Below, piece after piece: positions 25,226 through 32,705 of a stretch of 39,477 nt of DNA. The notes under the pieces were generated by a model. The model made no database searches and was not told the origin of the DNA. It saw only the letters and a list, made by a program, of their open reading frames with translations. Source of the stretch: a virus; IMG/VR virus record IMGVR_UViG_3300007512_002366, positions 1 through 39,477 of that record, one strand, 5' to 3'. How positions within the stretch are numbered: the first letter of the stretch is position 1; every line of letters starts with the position of its first letter. The translations under genes and the position numbers were made by a program.

Positions 25226-26533
25226 TTATAGTATTTTTGCAGCAAGAGAAGCCACTTTTGATCTTTCACCCTTCATTAATTGCATATGGCCGGCCAATGA
25301 AGTGGTTTTAAATCTTTCTACTGCGTAAGATAATCCATTTGTTGTTTCGTCTAAATAAATACTATCTATTTGTTCTACGTCACCAGTCAAAATAATTTTT
25401 GTACCCTCGCCCACACGCGTGACTATTGTTTTAAGCTCGTGAGTTGTTAAATTTTGGGCTTCATCAATGATCATATATGCGTTTGGTATCGAACGGCCGC
25501 GTATATATGATAGTGCTTCCATCTGAATAGTGCCATTCTCAAAATACATTTCTAATGTAGTTTTATTGTCACCCATTAAAAATTCTAAGTTGTCTTGAAT
25601 TGGCATAAGCCATGGAATCATTTTTTCTTCTAGTGAACCCGGTAAAAACCCGATGTCGCGGCCGACCGGTTGAATCGGTCGAGATACTACCAGTTTCTTA
25701 TATACATTTTTTTCTAATACTTGTTCTAAGCCAGCGGCTAGTGCTAAAAGGGTCTTACCACTACCGGCTCGTCCGAAAAGCGTTACAATGGGTATTTCTG
25801 GGTTCATGAGGAGATCTAACGAAAACATTTGTTCCTTATTTCTTGGAGTTAGTCCCCAGACACCATTTTTAAACTTACTTACTCGGCTTAAAGAAAAATC
25901 ATACCTCTGAAATTTAGCTAATGCTGTTTTCTTTTCGTTTGTATTAGAAATCAGCATTACATATTGGTTGGGGTATAATTGTATATCTGATTCCTCTAAA
26001 TATATTTGTTCGCCATCATAGAATCTGTCGATTGTTTGATCATCAACTAGGTGGGTAGCAAACCCAATATATAGTCCGTCTGTGGTTGATATAGCATCAT
26101 GAGGAATATAATCTTCACAAGGTATTTCCAGCGCGTCACACTTTACTCGCATGTTAATGTCGCGAGTTGCAACAACAACTTCGTGATCTGGAATTTTTTT
26201 ACCCTCTGTGATAGCCGTACCGATGATCTGATTATCCGCTGTAGATAAATCAAAGTCGTTTGGTAAGTCGAAAGGGTCATATCCTCTAACAGATAAAACT
26301 CCTTTTTCTTCTCCCAAAGTTACGCCTTTGTGTAAATTGCCTCTTTCGCGTAAAGAGTCAAGAACTCTAATAGTATTTCTAGCGTTTACACCGACGCCAT
26401 CTTGTCGTGATTTGTGCTTATCTATCTCTTCGAGAACTTTAAGAGGAACGACAATATCATTTTTTCCATAAGAGAATATAGAATTATAATTTGTAAGGAA
26501 TACACTAGTGTCTAGTATATAAGTTTTTTTCAT
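25226..26533 (-). CDS. phoH: PhoH-family ATPase with N-terminal PIN domain
   Basis: Residues 1 to about 150 are a PIN-type ribonuclease domain (YILDTSVFL with Asp8, EEID around 35-38, TADNQIIGTA with Asp100, ATRDINMRV with Asp125). Residues about 240-435 are the PhoH P-loop ATPase: FGRAGSGKT (253-261) and Walker B MIIDEAQN (354-361), plus ILTGDVEQID. This is the long PhoH2/YlaK-like form, not the short cyanophage PhoH. A role in RNA cleavage or unwinding is known for PIN-PhoH relatives. The gene is the first minus-strand gene after the plus-strand protease. Confidence 0.92.
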   Translation of the reverse strand: MKKTYILDTSVFLTNYNSIFSYGKNDIVVPLKVLEEIDKHKSRQDGVGVNARNTIRVLDSLRERGNLHKGVTLGEEKGVLSVRGYDPFDLPNDFDLSTADNQIIGTAITEGKKIPDHEVVVATRDINMRVKCDALEIPCEDYIPHDAISTTDGLYIGFATHLVDDQTIDRFYDGEQIYLEESDIQLYPNQYVMLISNTNEKKTALAKFQRYDFSLSRVSKFKNGVWGLTPRNKEQMFSLDLLMNPEIPIVTLFGRAGSGKTLLALAAGLEQVLEKNVYKKLVVSRPIQPVGRDIGFLPGSLEEKMIPWLMPIQDNLEFLMGDNKTTLEMYFENGTIQMEALSYIRGRSIPNAYMIIDEAQNLTTHELKTIVTRVGEGTKIILTGDVEQIDSIYLDETTNGLSYAVERFKTTSLAGHMQLMKGERSKVASLAAKIL

Positions 26534-26547
26534 GCTGCCGCCTTTAA

Positions 26548-26555
26548 TATAAATA
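26548..26555 (+). promoter_or_regulatory. T4-like late promoter box TATAAATA
   Basis: A perfect TATAAATA lies 32 bases before the ATG of the plus-strand protease gene in a 53-base divergent gap, at the distance expected for a T4-type late start around 26561 followed by an AGGAG ribosome-binding site at 26571-26575. This 8-mer is expected by chance several times in AT-rich DNA of this length, so only its position makes it convincing. Confidence 0.55.
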
Positions 26556-26586
26556 GTCCCCTAGTTATCTTTAGGAGAGCACATTT

Positions 26587-27420
26587 ATGAGAGTTTTACT
26601 TCGTCTGTTAATTTTAGCCTTTATCATCATGAACATGATCTCATGTTCTGCTAGCAATAAGGCCGTTGTAGATATCAAGTGGGAAAGGGAATCATTTGTA
26701 AAGTTTGAAACATGGTTTTATAAAAAAACATGCGAGCCTGCTGATGGCGAGGCTCTTGATCCGGAGTGTTATAAAAAACAACATGGTTATACTGGATCTG
26801 GTTCTATAATTGCCGGTACTTTCGATGGTTCATATGTTTTAACAGCTGCACACTTGTGTGATCACAAGGGGGAACTAAAAAAACTAAACGAAATTAATAA
26901 TGAACTAGAAGCTGATGATGAATTTACTGAAATCGTTCTTATATATAAAGTCCGAGATATTAGCAACTTTTCCTACAAAGCCAAAATAATTGGTTATGAT
27001 AATGAATTAGACTCATGTATTGCTTTTGTGTGGGGGCTATTTGGGCCTTCCCTAAGTATTTCAGAGGATGGGCCTATAATTGGCCAAGAATATTATAATA
27101 TTGCTGCGCCGGCAGGGTTCTTCGAGAAAGATTTAGTACCTCTCTTTGAAGGTCGTTATATAGGAGACTATAAAGGAGCAGATGTTTATACCATTCCGGC
27201 AATAGGCGGAAGCTCAGGATCTCCGATAATTAATAGAGATGGTGAATTGGTGGGAATAATATATGCCAGGCACCATAGATTCCACCATATTACCCTTTCC
27301 ACAAACTATGATAAGTTGAAGAATTTCATATTCTTTACTATTAAAGATCACTCAAAAAGCAGAGAAACCCTTCTAGAGTTAGAGAAAGAAAGACAAATAA
27401 TTATTAATTTTCAAAAATAG
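26587..27420 (+). CDS. Trypsin-like serine protease, lipoprotein
   Basis: The 277-residue protein starts with a lipoprotein signal (hydrophobic run to MISC, Cys20). It carries a chymotrypsin-fold triad: TAAHLC (H89), ELDSCIAF (D142) and GGSSGSP (S210). A Cys pair (C50, C61) may form a disulfide. It should be anchored to a host membrane in the periplasm and cleave proteins there. It is one of only two plus-strand genes and has its own T4-like late promoter, so production late in infection is likely. Lysis, receptor removal or envelope remodelling are possible roles. Confidence 0.85.
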   Translation: MRVLLRLLILAFIIMNMISCSASNKAVVDIKWERESFVKFETWFYKKTCEPADGEALDPECYKKQHGYTGSGSIIAGTFDGSYVLTAAHLCDHKGELKKLNEINNELEADDEFTEIVLIYKVRDISNFSYKAKIIGYDNELDSCIAFVWGLFGPSLSISEDGPIIGQEYYNIAAPAGFFEKDLVPLFEGRYIGDYKGADVYTIPAIGGSSGSPIINRDGELVGIIYARHHRFHHITLSTNYDKLKNFIFFTIKDHSKSRETLLELEKERQIIINFQK

Positions 27421-27423
27421 TAA

Positions 27424-27894
27424 TTATTTAGAATGCTTGTCTGCTACACTACTAGCTGCATATGCATCGGGTTTCACCTTACATTGAAACCCGGCACCCT
27501 TGGCATATCCAGTTAGCATCTCTGCAAATTTGCTAGTTCCATTGTTCTTGTCAGAACCACTAACGTCTAAATGGATTTCAATATCTAATACGGGAATAAG
27601 TTCTAAAAGCTTAAGTCCTAATTCAACTGATTTTTGAACCTCTGCTAAGATTCTTTGTAAAAGATTTGGATATTTACCCTTATCGATGTTTGTTCGTTTG
27701 ATAAAATAACGTCCGCCATTTTGATTATCTCCGCCGTAAAGGCATATTGCTAAAGAAAAAATACAATCTTGTTTTTTTATAAAGCTGTCGGTTCCTACAG
27801 ATACTTTACCGTTATCGTCTCGATGCTCTAGAATAATATTAATTATTTCTTCAAATGAGACTTCATCTCCAGAGCCGGTAAGCCACCTCGACAT
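27424..27894 (-). CDS. YkuK-like (DUF458) RNase H-fold protein
   Basis: The 156-residue product contains KVSVGTDSFI near 28-37 (the first acidic residue of an RNase H-like fold), LAICLYGG, EIHLDVSG and PDAYAASSVADKHSK at the C terminus, the pattern of the YkuK/DUF458 family whose function is unknown. I start at ATG 27894: it makes a TAATG overlap with the Smr-like gene and has a GGAGG 8 bases upstream, in contrast to the longer frame start at 27921. It converges with the protease gene, separated by only 3 bases. Confidence 0.8.
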   Translation of the reverse strand: MSRWLTGSGDEVSFEEIINIILEHRDDNGKVSVGTDSFIKKQDCIFSLAICLYGGDNQNGGRYFIKRTNIDKGKYPNLLQRILAEVQKSVELGLKLLELIPVLDIEIHLDVSGSDKNNGTSKFAEMLTGYAKGAGFQCKVKPDAYAASSVADKHSK

Positions 27895-28121
27895 TAAACA
27901 TCCTCCATGATAACTAGACATCCATAATTGTCAAAGTATTGTTCATGATAAGTCCAGCCATAATCTTTAATAATTTCAATAACTATATTGCGCATGTCTT
28001 CAGACTTTCCAGTAATGATTTGAAAAGGAGGATCTAAAAAATTAATATACTCTGTTACTACATCAATTACTTGCTTATGAGGTAGGTGATGTAAATCTAA
28101 AGTTGGAAGGTTATCTTTCAT
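27894..28121 (-). CDS. Small Smr-domain-like protein (75 aa)
   Basis: LDLHHLPHKQVIDVV (8-22) and FQIITGKSEDMRNIVIEIIKDYGW (33-56) follow the Smr (MutS-related) pattern: LDLHG-like start, then ITGKG-like loop and a helix before the last strand. Smr domains nick DNA or cleave RNA; isolated ones of this size may have nuclease activity or only bind nucleic acid. It overlaps the RNA methyltransferase gene by 11 bases, so a joint role in RNA metabolism is plausible. Confidence 0.75.
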   Translation of the reverse strand: MKDNLPTLDLHHLPHKQVIDVVTEYINFLDPPFQIITGKSEDMRNIVIEIIKDYGWTYHEQYFDNYGCLVIMEDV

Positions 28122-28653
28122 TCAACTTGCTCGTATAATCGTACATAGCAATACCTGAAGTTGTTCCAACATTCATGCTACGAACTGAACCATATTGAGT
28201 GATGGATACAATATGATCTGCTAAAGATAACATTTCATCCGAAAGGCCGATTCCTTCTTCTCCGAATATCATAAGAGAATTTTCTGGCCAGACGAAATCT
28301 TCCATAGGAATAGAACCCTCTACATTATCCAAACATACGAATATGTATTTAGACTTAAGAGAAATAAGTATATCACGGTTATCAACGTGATTGAGATCGA
28401 CATAATGGTGAGTGCCAACAGCACCTCTCCGGTCAAATCTTCTTTTACCGTAGTAAAATACTTTTTCAGCGTTAAAAGCATTTGCATTCCTTATCATAGT
28501 TCCAATGTTAAAATCACCATTCCAGTGTTCCATCATAACAGCAAAGTTATGAGAAGTTGATCTTAAAGTATATACTATTTCTTCCTTAGATTTTCCTTTG
28601 AAACGATCCTCTACATTATATGTCCACGAGTTCCAATTATTATTAGTTGTCAT
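28111..28653 (-). CDS. SPOUT RNA 2'-O-methyltransferase (TrmH/SpoU family)
   Basis: All three SpoU motifs are present in 180 residues: NIGTMIRNANAF (49-60, catalytic Arg55), IFGEEGIGLSDEM (129-141), and YGSVRSMNVGTTSGIAMYDY (154-173), which forms the SAM-binding trefoil knot. It should methylate the 2'-OH of a tRNA or rRNA nucleotide, possibly protecting host or phage RNA. No extra RNA-binding domain is seen, as in TrmL/TrmH minimal forms. The gene overlaps both neighbours by 11 bases. Confidence 0.9.
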   Translation of the reverse strand: MTTNNNWNSWTYNVEDRFKGKSKEEIVYTLRSTSHNFAVMMEHWNGDFNIGTMIRNANAFNAEKVFYYGKRRFDRRGAVGTHHYVDLNHVDNRDILISLKSKYIFVCLDNVEGSIPMEDFVWPENSLMIFGEEGIGLSDEMLSLADHIVSITQYGSVRSMNVGTTSGIAMYDYTSKLNER

Positions 28654-28942
28654 CTTTTAACCTCTTGAATTTCTTATGATGAGCATCCAAAATCTGTTCC
28701 GCGGCCTGATCTCTGCTATCAAACACACCTATAGTAGTCATATTTGACGTTGTATGGGCTTTCCAAGTAACTAGCCACCTCTCATCGCTTGAAAGCTTCA
28801 AAGTCTTGTCAGAGCGATATTTCTGCCAGTCTATGTCTTGGCGCTCTCTGAGAATAAAATCTAGCTCTCCAATTAATATACCGTTATACCAAACATCCTG
28901 TTTCGTAGTGTGTTTGCGTTTAGTAAAAGAGAATTTACTCAT
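28643..28942 (-). CDS. Uncharacterised protein (99 aa)
   Basis: No family recognised. The product has an N-terminal basic stretch (FTKRKHTTKQ), WYNGILIGELDFILRERQ, DERWLVTWKAHTTSNMTTIGVFDSRDQA and a basic tail, a mixed alpha/beta pattern. I start at ATG 28942 because it has an AGGAAG site 5 bases away; the longer frame to 28987 would overlap the previous gene by 38 bases. Confidence 0.65.
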   Translation of the reverse strand: MSKFSFTKRKHTTKQDVWYNGILIGELDFILRERQDIDWQKYRSDKTLKLSSDERWLVTWKAHTTSNMTTIGVFDSRDQAAEQILDAHHKKFKRLKDDN

Positions 28943-28949
28943 GATCTTC

Positions 28950-29222
28950 CTATATTTCTTCAGGTGCTTCGTACAAAATATAAACAACTAATCTTTTGTT
29001 AATTTTTTGTAGTCTTTTAAGAAGAGGCTCTACGGATTCATATATTACCGGGGCGACCGTTGTATCAAGTTCTTTAACAACAACCGCTTTTACTTCCGAA
29101 TCATAATGATCAAATTTATAATCGATTCCAGTTTCGACAAACAATTCGGCTGATTCTTCTGCACAGATATCCTTAACGAGTTCTAGAAATTGCTTTTTAG
29201 TTAAATCTTTATATTCGGACAT
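28950..29222 (-). CDS. Uncharacterised protein (90 aa)
   Basis: No family recognised. The sequence has a helical acidic first half (DLTKKQFLELVKDICAEESAELFVE), then strands KAVVVKEL and RLVVYILYE. The gene begins right after a 44-base gap with sigma-70-like elements, so it may lead the transcript through the SPOUT methyltransferase, Smr-like and YkuK-like genes. Confidence 0.65.
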   Translation of the reverse strand: MSEYKDLTKKQFLELVKDICAEESAELFVETGIDYKFDHYDSEVKAVVVKELDTTVAPVIYESVEPLLKRLQKINKRLVVYILYEAPEEI

Positions 29223-29229
29223 TTTATCT

Positions 29230-29258
29230 ATAATATCAAATTATTATAAGTTTGTCAA
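29230..29258 (-). promoter_or_regulatory. Sigma-70-like promoter (candidate)
   Basis: Reading the minus strand, TTGACA (29258-29253) is followed after exactly 17 bases by TATTAT (29235-29230), then ATG of the 90-aa gene 7 bases later. The -35 is perfect and the spacing optimal, but the start site would fall on or just before the ATG, giving a leaderless message; no ribosome-binding site is seen. An alternative -10, TATAAT, lies within the spacer. Confidence 0.48.
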
Positions 29259-29266
29259 TATACAAA

Positions 29267-29659
29267 TCAGCTAGCAGTTTCATAGCGCTTTTTAACAGTA
29301 GCACTAATAGGTACTGGTTCGCCGTCTCCGTCGATGCGCACAAATGTCATATCAGTTGTGCATGCAACTTTCTGAGATCCGTTATAAGGGCTATGCCGGC
29401 GAGCTTCGAGTTTAATCACTATAGAGCTATTTCCTATTTCTTTTAGGTCCCCGTAGATCTTAATTATTTGACCGGGGCGGACAGGGCGTTGGAAAATAAC
29501 TTCAGATATCTTTACAGTTACCATTCTAGGAGATTCACATAATTCAGCAGCAAGTGCGGCGCCGGCTTCGTCTAGCCAAGAAAGCATAAGGCCTCCAAAG
29601 AGATTTCCATGGAAGCCTACGTCTTTTGTCATACACACATGTGTAGAAAGTAATTTCAC
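29267..29659 (-). CDS. Acyl-CoA thioesterase-like hotdog protein (YciA type)
   Basis: The 130-residue protein has the YciA/BACH pattern: LLSTHVCMTKDVGFHGNLFGG (the N-terminal strand and conserved GNLFGG loop), WLDEAGAALAAEL with the catalytic-side Asp/Glu, and VKISEVIFQRPVRPGQII. It would hydrolyse acyl-CoA. It starts with GTG 29659, giving the standard MKLLSTHV beginning. A thioesterase in a phage is unusual; it may act on host lipid or lipid A precursors. Confidence 0.85.
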   Translation of the reverse strand: MKLLSTHVCMTKDVGFHGNLFGGLMLSWLDEAGAALAAELCESPRMVTVKISEVIFQRPVRPGQIIKIYGDLKEIGNSSIVIKLEARRHSPYNGSQKVACTTDMTFVRIDGDGEPVPISATVKKRYETAS

Positions 29660-29664
29660 TTTAC

Positions 29665-30213
29665 TTACCAGTAATATACTAAGGAAGTGTTTGGTACTGG
29701 GTATAATCCATAAAATTCCCCATCAGCGAACATAACCGCTAATGGTATTTCTACAGACCAAGCGACATTATCTAACATTCTTAACTCAAATCCAATTCCG
29801 GGACCTACGCCGATCCCCCAGTGTGATTCATCCTCACAAAAAATGTCACTATTATCTTCACAGTTATCCCACATGGTTAAGGCACCGATTCCTAAGCTGG
29901 CATATGCCATGGCCTCTCTACCTTGATGAAGGCGATATAATAAGCCTGCACCGAGAGAAACTGTTCCGGCGTCTTTAGTAATAAAGGGGAGGCCTGTAAC
30001 TTGCCAGCCCCATGAAGATACATCATCTGGATCTGGCAAATATCTATATGTTGCTCCTAAACCACGAGTTGAACCGGCTGCGAAGCCTACAGAATGTTCT
30101 GCCTTTGCCGGAGTGCTAAAGAAAGCTATAAGGCTTACAACAGCAATTGCCGTCATTAGCGCAATTATTGCTCCTGTTAAAATATTATTTAAAATTTTTG
30201 CGTTCCTATTCAT
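29665..30213 (-). CDS. Exported beta-barrel-like outer membrane protein
   Basis: 182 residues with a signal peptide (hydrophobic 13-31, cleavage expected after AKA at 36-38). Alternating amphipathic strands follow (GFAAGSTRGLGATYRYL, VSLGAGLLYRL, AYASLGIGAL, WGIGVGPGIGFELR), ending VYYW with a terminal Trp as many barrel proteins do. Two Cys (in NCEDNSDIFCED) may form a disulfide. Likely an 8-strand outer-membrane barrel; function unknown. Start site GAGGAAAA lies just before the ATG. Confidence 0.72.
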   Translation of the reverse strand: MNRNAKILNNILTGAIIALMTAIAVVSLIAFFSTPAKAEHSVGFAAGSTRGLGATYRYLPDPDDVSSWGWQVTGLPFITKDAGTVSLGAGLLYRLHQGREAMAYASLGIGALTMWDNCEDNSDIFCEDESHWGIGVGPGIGFELRMLDNVAWSVEIPLAVMFADGEFYGLYPVPNTSLVYYW

Positions 30214-30219
30214 TTTTCC

Positions 30220-30453
30220 TCATTTGAAATCTGGTGTTGGTATTGATGTGTCAGGATCTATAGTAACATTACCTAACTTATGCTGTTCAATAAATTTTTT
30301 AGCTGCCTTTTTATTCCTAAAATTCGTTAAATATTGATACTTTCCAATTTCCTTAGATTCATTAACTATTCTAACTTCATAACAACCATGTCGGACATGA
30401 TCAATTTGATAATAACTATGTTTATCTATTTTCATATCAGATAATTTCATCAA
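30220..30453 (-). CDS. Uncharacterised basic protein (77 aa)
   Basis: The product reads YYQIDHVRHGCYEVRIVNESKEIGKYQYLTNFRNKKAAKKF from residue 14, a small basic beta-rich fold, and ends in a Pro-rich tail. It overlaps the ClpP-like gene by 17 bases; an alternative ATG at 30435, after the ClpP stop, would shorten it by 6 residues. No family recognised. Confidence 0.6.
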   Translation of the reverse strand: MMKLSDMKIDKHSYYQIDHVRHGCYEVRIVNESKEIGKYQYLTNFRNKKAAKKFIEQHKLGNVTIDPDTSIPTPDFK

Positions 30454-31069
30454 TCAACCCATAATCTAAACATGTTTTAGCATCCCACCAGAGGTCGTGC
30501 TTTAAAATATCAGCTAATTGCTTTCTTGGAATCTTAGTATACTGCTCGTAAATTCCTTTAATCTTCTTCATAATTAATTCATTGTTTTCCATATCATCTT
30601 TAAGCTCTTCAAACTTACCCCAAGAGCCTGCAGAAATTTGGTGGACCAACATAAAAGCATGTTTATGCATTAACCGATGGTCCGCGACTACACTCATAAT
30701 GGTGGCAGCAGAAGCAGCGCAGCCATCTACAATAGAGTGAACTGGCACCTTACAATTCAAGATATGGTCGACACTAGAAAAACCCGCGAAGACGCTACCT
30801 CCATAAGAGTTAATATGCAAATTAAGAGGTGCGACCACCTCCACACCTAACGAGTTAGAATAATTAAAGTATTTCATTCCAAGAGAATCTAATTTCTTAT
30901 TTAAGGTTAAGTTATTAGTTCTAGTAACTTCCGCATAGAAATAAATATCATTATTTATTGATTCAATTCTATGTTTGGAGTCGCTATGATTTGCACCGGT
31001 GTTATTAACTGTAGAGTCTGTTATATCTTCTTTCTTTTTCTTAGCTAACCAAAAATCGTCATCATTCAT
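30437..31069 (-). CDS. clpP: ClpP-like serine protease
   Basis: The 210-residue protein has the crotonase/ClpP fold signature: INSYGGSVFAG (86-96), the nucleophile in GCAASAATIM (S120) and the His in MLVHQ (H143); the third residue, an Asp, is presumably in the C-terminal part. It has an N-terminal Lys/Asp-rich stretch of about 35 residues in place of the ClpP propeptide. No ClpX or ClpA is in the window, so it would need a host ATPase or act on its own. Such genes occur in T4-like marine phages and may serve as head-maturation or host-protein protease. Confidence 0.87.
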   Translation of the reverse strand: MNDDDFWLAKKKKEDITDSTVNNTGANHSDSKHRIESINNDIYFYAEVTRTNNLTLNKKLDSLGMKYFNYSNSLGVEVVAPLNLHINSYGGSVFAGFSSVDHILNCKVPVHSIVDGCAASAATIMSVVADHRLMHKHAFMLVHQISAGSWGKFEELKDDMENNELIMKKIKGIYEQYTKIPRKQLADILKHDLWWDAKTCLDYGLIDEII

Positions 31070-31081
31070 TTCATTTCTCTT

Positions 31082-31891
31082 TTAATCAAATGGTAAAGTT
31101 GGAACGTCGTTATATAGAACCAACATAATCTTGTTTTCCATAAGGGCAGACCAATAACCCTCTTCAACTAATCTTATTCCCATATCTTTTGTAGTCACTA
31201 ACATAGATAACGGCCATGCATGCCCGGGCATATATTTAATAAATTCTCTATTGGGGTCTGCATACATTTGGTATGTTAAAAATTGATCGGCTAAATCTTG
31301 TGTCATTAGCTGCCAATTCTCCATAAAAATAATATCAGAAGCAAAGTCGGCGCTTTCTAGTTTACCGGCAGATGTATCAAATGGTACATCTCCAGGAACG
31401 TTAGTATTACCCATGGTGTATATAATCTCTAAGCCGTCTTTATGATATGTATTATAAACACTAATAAGGGCTGCTGCTTCTGATAAACACGGGCCGCACC
31501 AGCCGGCCGATGACACTAAAATAAAAGCTTTATGATCTTTGTGCTCAAACATATCAGAAAGCGAAACCCACTTATCCCGCCATGGATTGTAAAAGGTCAT
31601 ATTTGGAATAATTTTGAATAGTTCCAGAGAATAAGGGCCTGAAGGATATAGGGGCATCGTTTGTACCTCTTCTTCCACGTCTGGTTCTTGCACTAGATTA
31701 ACTTCTCTCACAAAAGAGGAGTCTAGAGTAACTTTGTAAGCGTCTCCCTTTGCCGAAGGGGCGGCGTCTCCCGCTAGAACGTTATCCGGGCTAATATTGA
31801 ATTCTGCTTCATCTAGAGGTTCTGTTCCCGGAAGTATAGTGCAAGCGCTGGCTACAAATATTAATGTAGCTAATAGTGTCATCTTTTTCAT
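31082..31891 (-). CDS. Thioredoxin-like lipoprotein (TlpA/ResA type)
   Basis: 269 residues. I start at ATG 31891 rather than the TTG at 31900; this gives MKKMTLLATLIFVASAC, a perfect lipoprotein signal with Cys17 as the lipidation site. Residues 17-100 are a Pro/Asp-rich linker. The thioredoxin-like fold starts near NMTFYNPWRDKWVSLSDMF, with the redox motif AGWCGPC (C132, C135). It likely sits in the periplasm, attached to a membrane, and exchanges disulfides. It is the first gene under a strong sigma-70-type promoter. Confidence 0.85.
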   Translation of the reverse strand: MKKMTLLATLIFVASACTILPGTEPLDEAEFNISPDNVLAGDAAPSAKGDAYKVTLDSSFVREVNLVQEPDVEEEVQTMPLYPSGPYSLELFKIIPNMTFYNPWRDKWVSLSDMFEHKDHKAFILVSSAGWCGPCLSEAAALISVYNTYHKDGLEIIYTMGNTNVPGDVPFDTSAGKLESADFASDIIFMENWQLMTQDLADQFLTYQMYADPNREFIKYMPGHAWPLSMLVTTKDMGIRLVEEGYWSALMENKIMLVLYNDVPTLPFD

Positions 31892-31922
31892 GGTCCTCAA
31901 CCGAATAGTGTATATAGTCTTA

Positions 31923-31967
31923 TTGACAAGTAATTTTCATATTAACATTAGATTTATTATTTGTCAA
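31923..31967. repeat. Inverted repeat carrying two TTGACA boxes
   Basis: Arms TTGACAAGTAA (31923-31933) and TTATTTGTCAA (31957-31967) match at 10 of 11 positions and flank a 23-base loop, inside the divergent gap between the thioredoxin-like lipoprotein and the J-domain gene. Each arm carries TTGACA, one per strand. It may be a promoter pair or an operator for a dimeric regulator. Confidence 0.55.
31939..31967 (-). promoter_or_regulatory. Sigma-70 promoter for the thioredoxin-like lipoprotein transcript
   Basis: Minus strand: TTGACA (31967-31962), 17-base spacer, TAATAT (31944-31939). The leader from about 31932 to the ATG at 31891 is about 40 bases and holds a GAGG site. This is a near-consensus host-type promoter, so the transcript should be made early by host RNA polymerase. 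On the other strand the TTGACA at 31923 has no comparable -10. Confidence 0.68.
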
Positions 31968-31983
31968 GTCATAATTATTTAAG

Positions 31984-32550
31984 ATGTCAAAAAAACTATT
32001 ATATAAGATAAATTACTATCTGCTTGAATTCAATGATATCAAAGAAATATCGGATAAATATATCAAAAAATTTAATGAGGATTTTTCTGACGAGATCAAC
32101 TTTCAAAAAACAAAAGACAACGAAAGTGGTGAAGGAGAGGGAATCGACGAGAGCATCGAAGAGGAACCAGATAGTATTAAGCAAAAAGACTTTCATGACT
32201 TATACAAGAAAATCGCAAGAAAAACCCATCCGGATCTTCACGGGGATGAATTCTTAGAAAATTTTAAGAGAGCCAATGAAGCTTATAACTCTGAAGATTG
32301 GATTACTCTCGTATTTATAGCCGGGGAACTTAATATAGAACCGCCTCAATTTAATGATGAAGTCACCAAATTATTAGAAAGTAATTTATCCACGTTAGAA
32401 TTAGAAATCAATAACTTGAAAAAATCTTTGGCTTGGTCGTGGAACAACATAAAGGATAAGAACAAAGACTCCTTTAGGGAGCGAGTGCGAAAAATGCTCG
32501 ATATTAACGAAGAAGAGTTCGAAGAATATCTTAAAAACAAAAATTCTTAA
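31984..32550 (+). CDS. J-domain protein (DnaJ-like co-chaperone)
   Basis: A J-domain lies in the middle of 188 residues: FHDLYKKIARKTHPDLHGDE, with the diagnostic HPD at 82-84, then FKRANEAYNSEDWITLVFIAGELNI. The rest of the protein has an acidic linker (about 45-65) and a charged C-terminal coiled-coil-like region ending in LAWSWNNIKDK and FRERVRKML. This should stimulate host DnaK in folding or in replication-complex handling. No Hsp70 is near. It is one of two plus-strand genes and converges with the small gene 32547-32705, overlapping it by 4 bases. Confidence 0.82.
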   Translation: MSKKLLYKINYYLLEFNDIKEISDKYIKKFNEDFSDEINFQKTKDNESGEGEGIDESIEEEPDSIKQKDFHDLYKKIARKTHPDLHGDEFLENFKRANEAYNSEDWITLVFIAGELNIEPPQFNDEVTKLLESNLSTLELEINNLKKSLAWSWNNIKDKNKDSFRERVRKMLDINEEEFEEYLKNKNS

Positions 32551-32705
32551 CCCAAAAGAAGCTTTTTGTTTTCCTTAAGTTTTTTTTCTTCTAGAACTTC
32601 TTCTAGTTGAAGTTTAGCCAAATGAGGATATTTTTCAAACAGTTGAGGCAAAGTTAATTTCTCTTCTATCTGAATTCTTTGTATTTCGTCAGCTACCTTA
32701 CCCAT
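32547..32705 (-). CDS. Tiny charged protein (52 aa)
   Basis: ATG 32705 to TAA 32547 gives a 52-residue, Glu/Lys-rich helical protein: start MGKVADEIQRIQIEEKLTL, end KKLKENKKLLLG. The ATG overlaps the stop of the gene upstream by 8 bases, the same coupling as elsewhere in the window, which supports that it is real. Its 3' end overlaps the converging J-domain gene by 4 bases. No family recognised. Confidence 0.62.
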   Translation of the reverse strand: MGKVADEIQRIQIEEKLTLPQLFEKYPHLAKLQLEEVLEEKKLKENKKLLLG

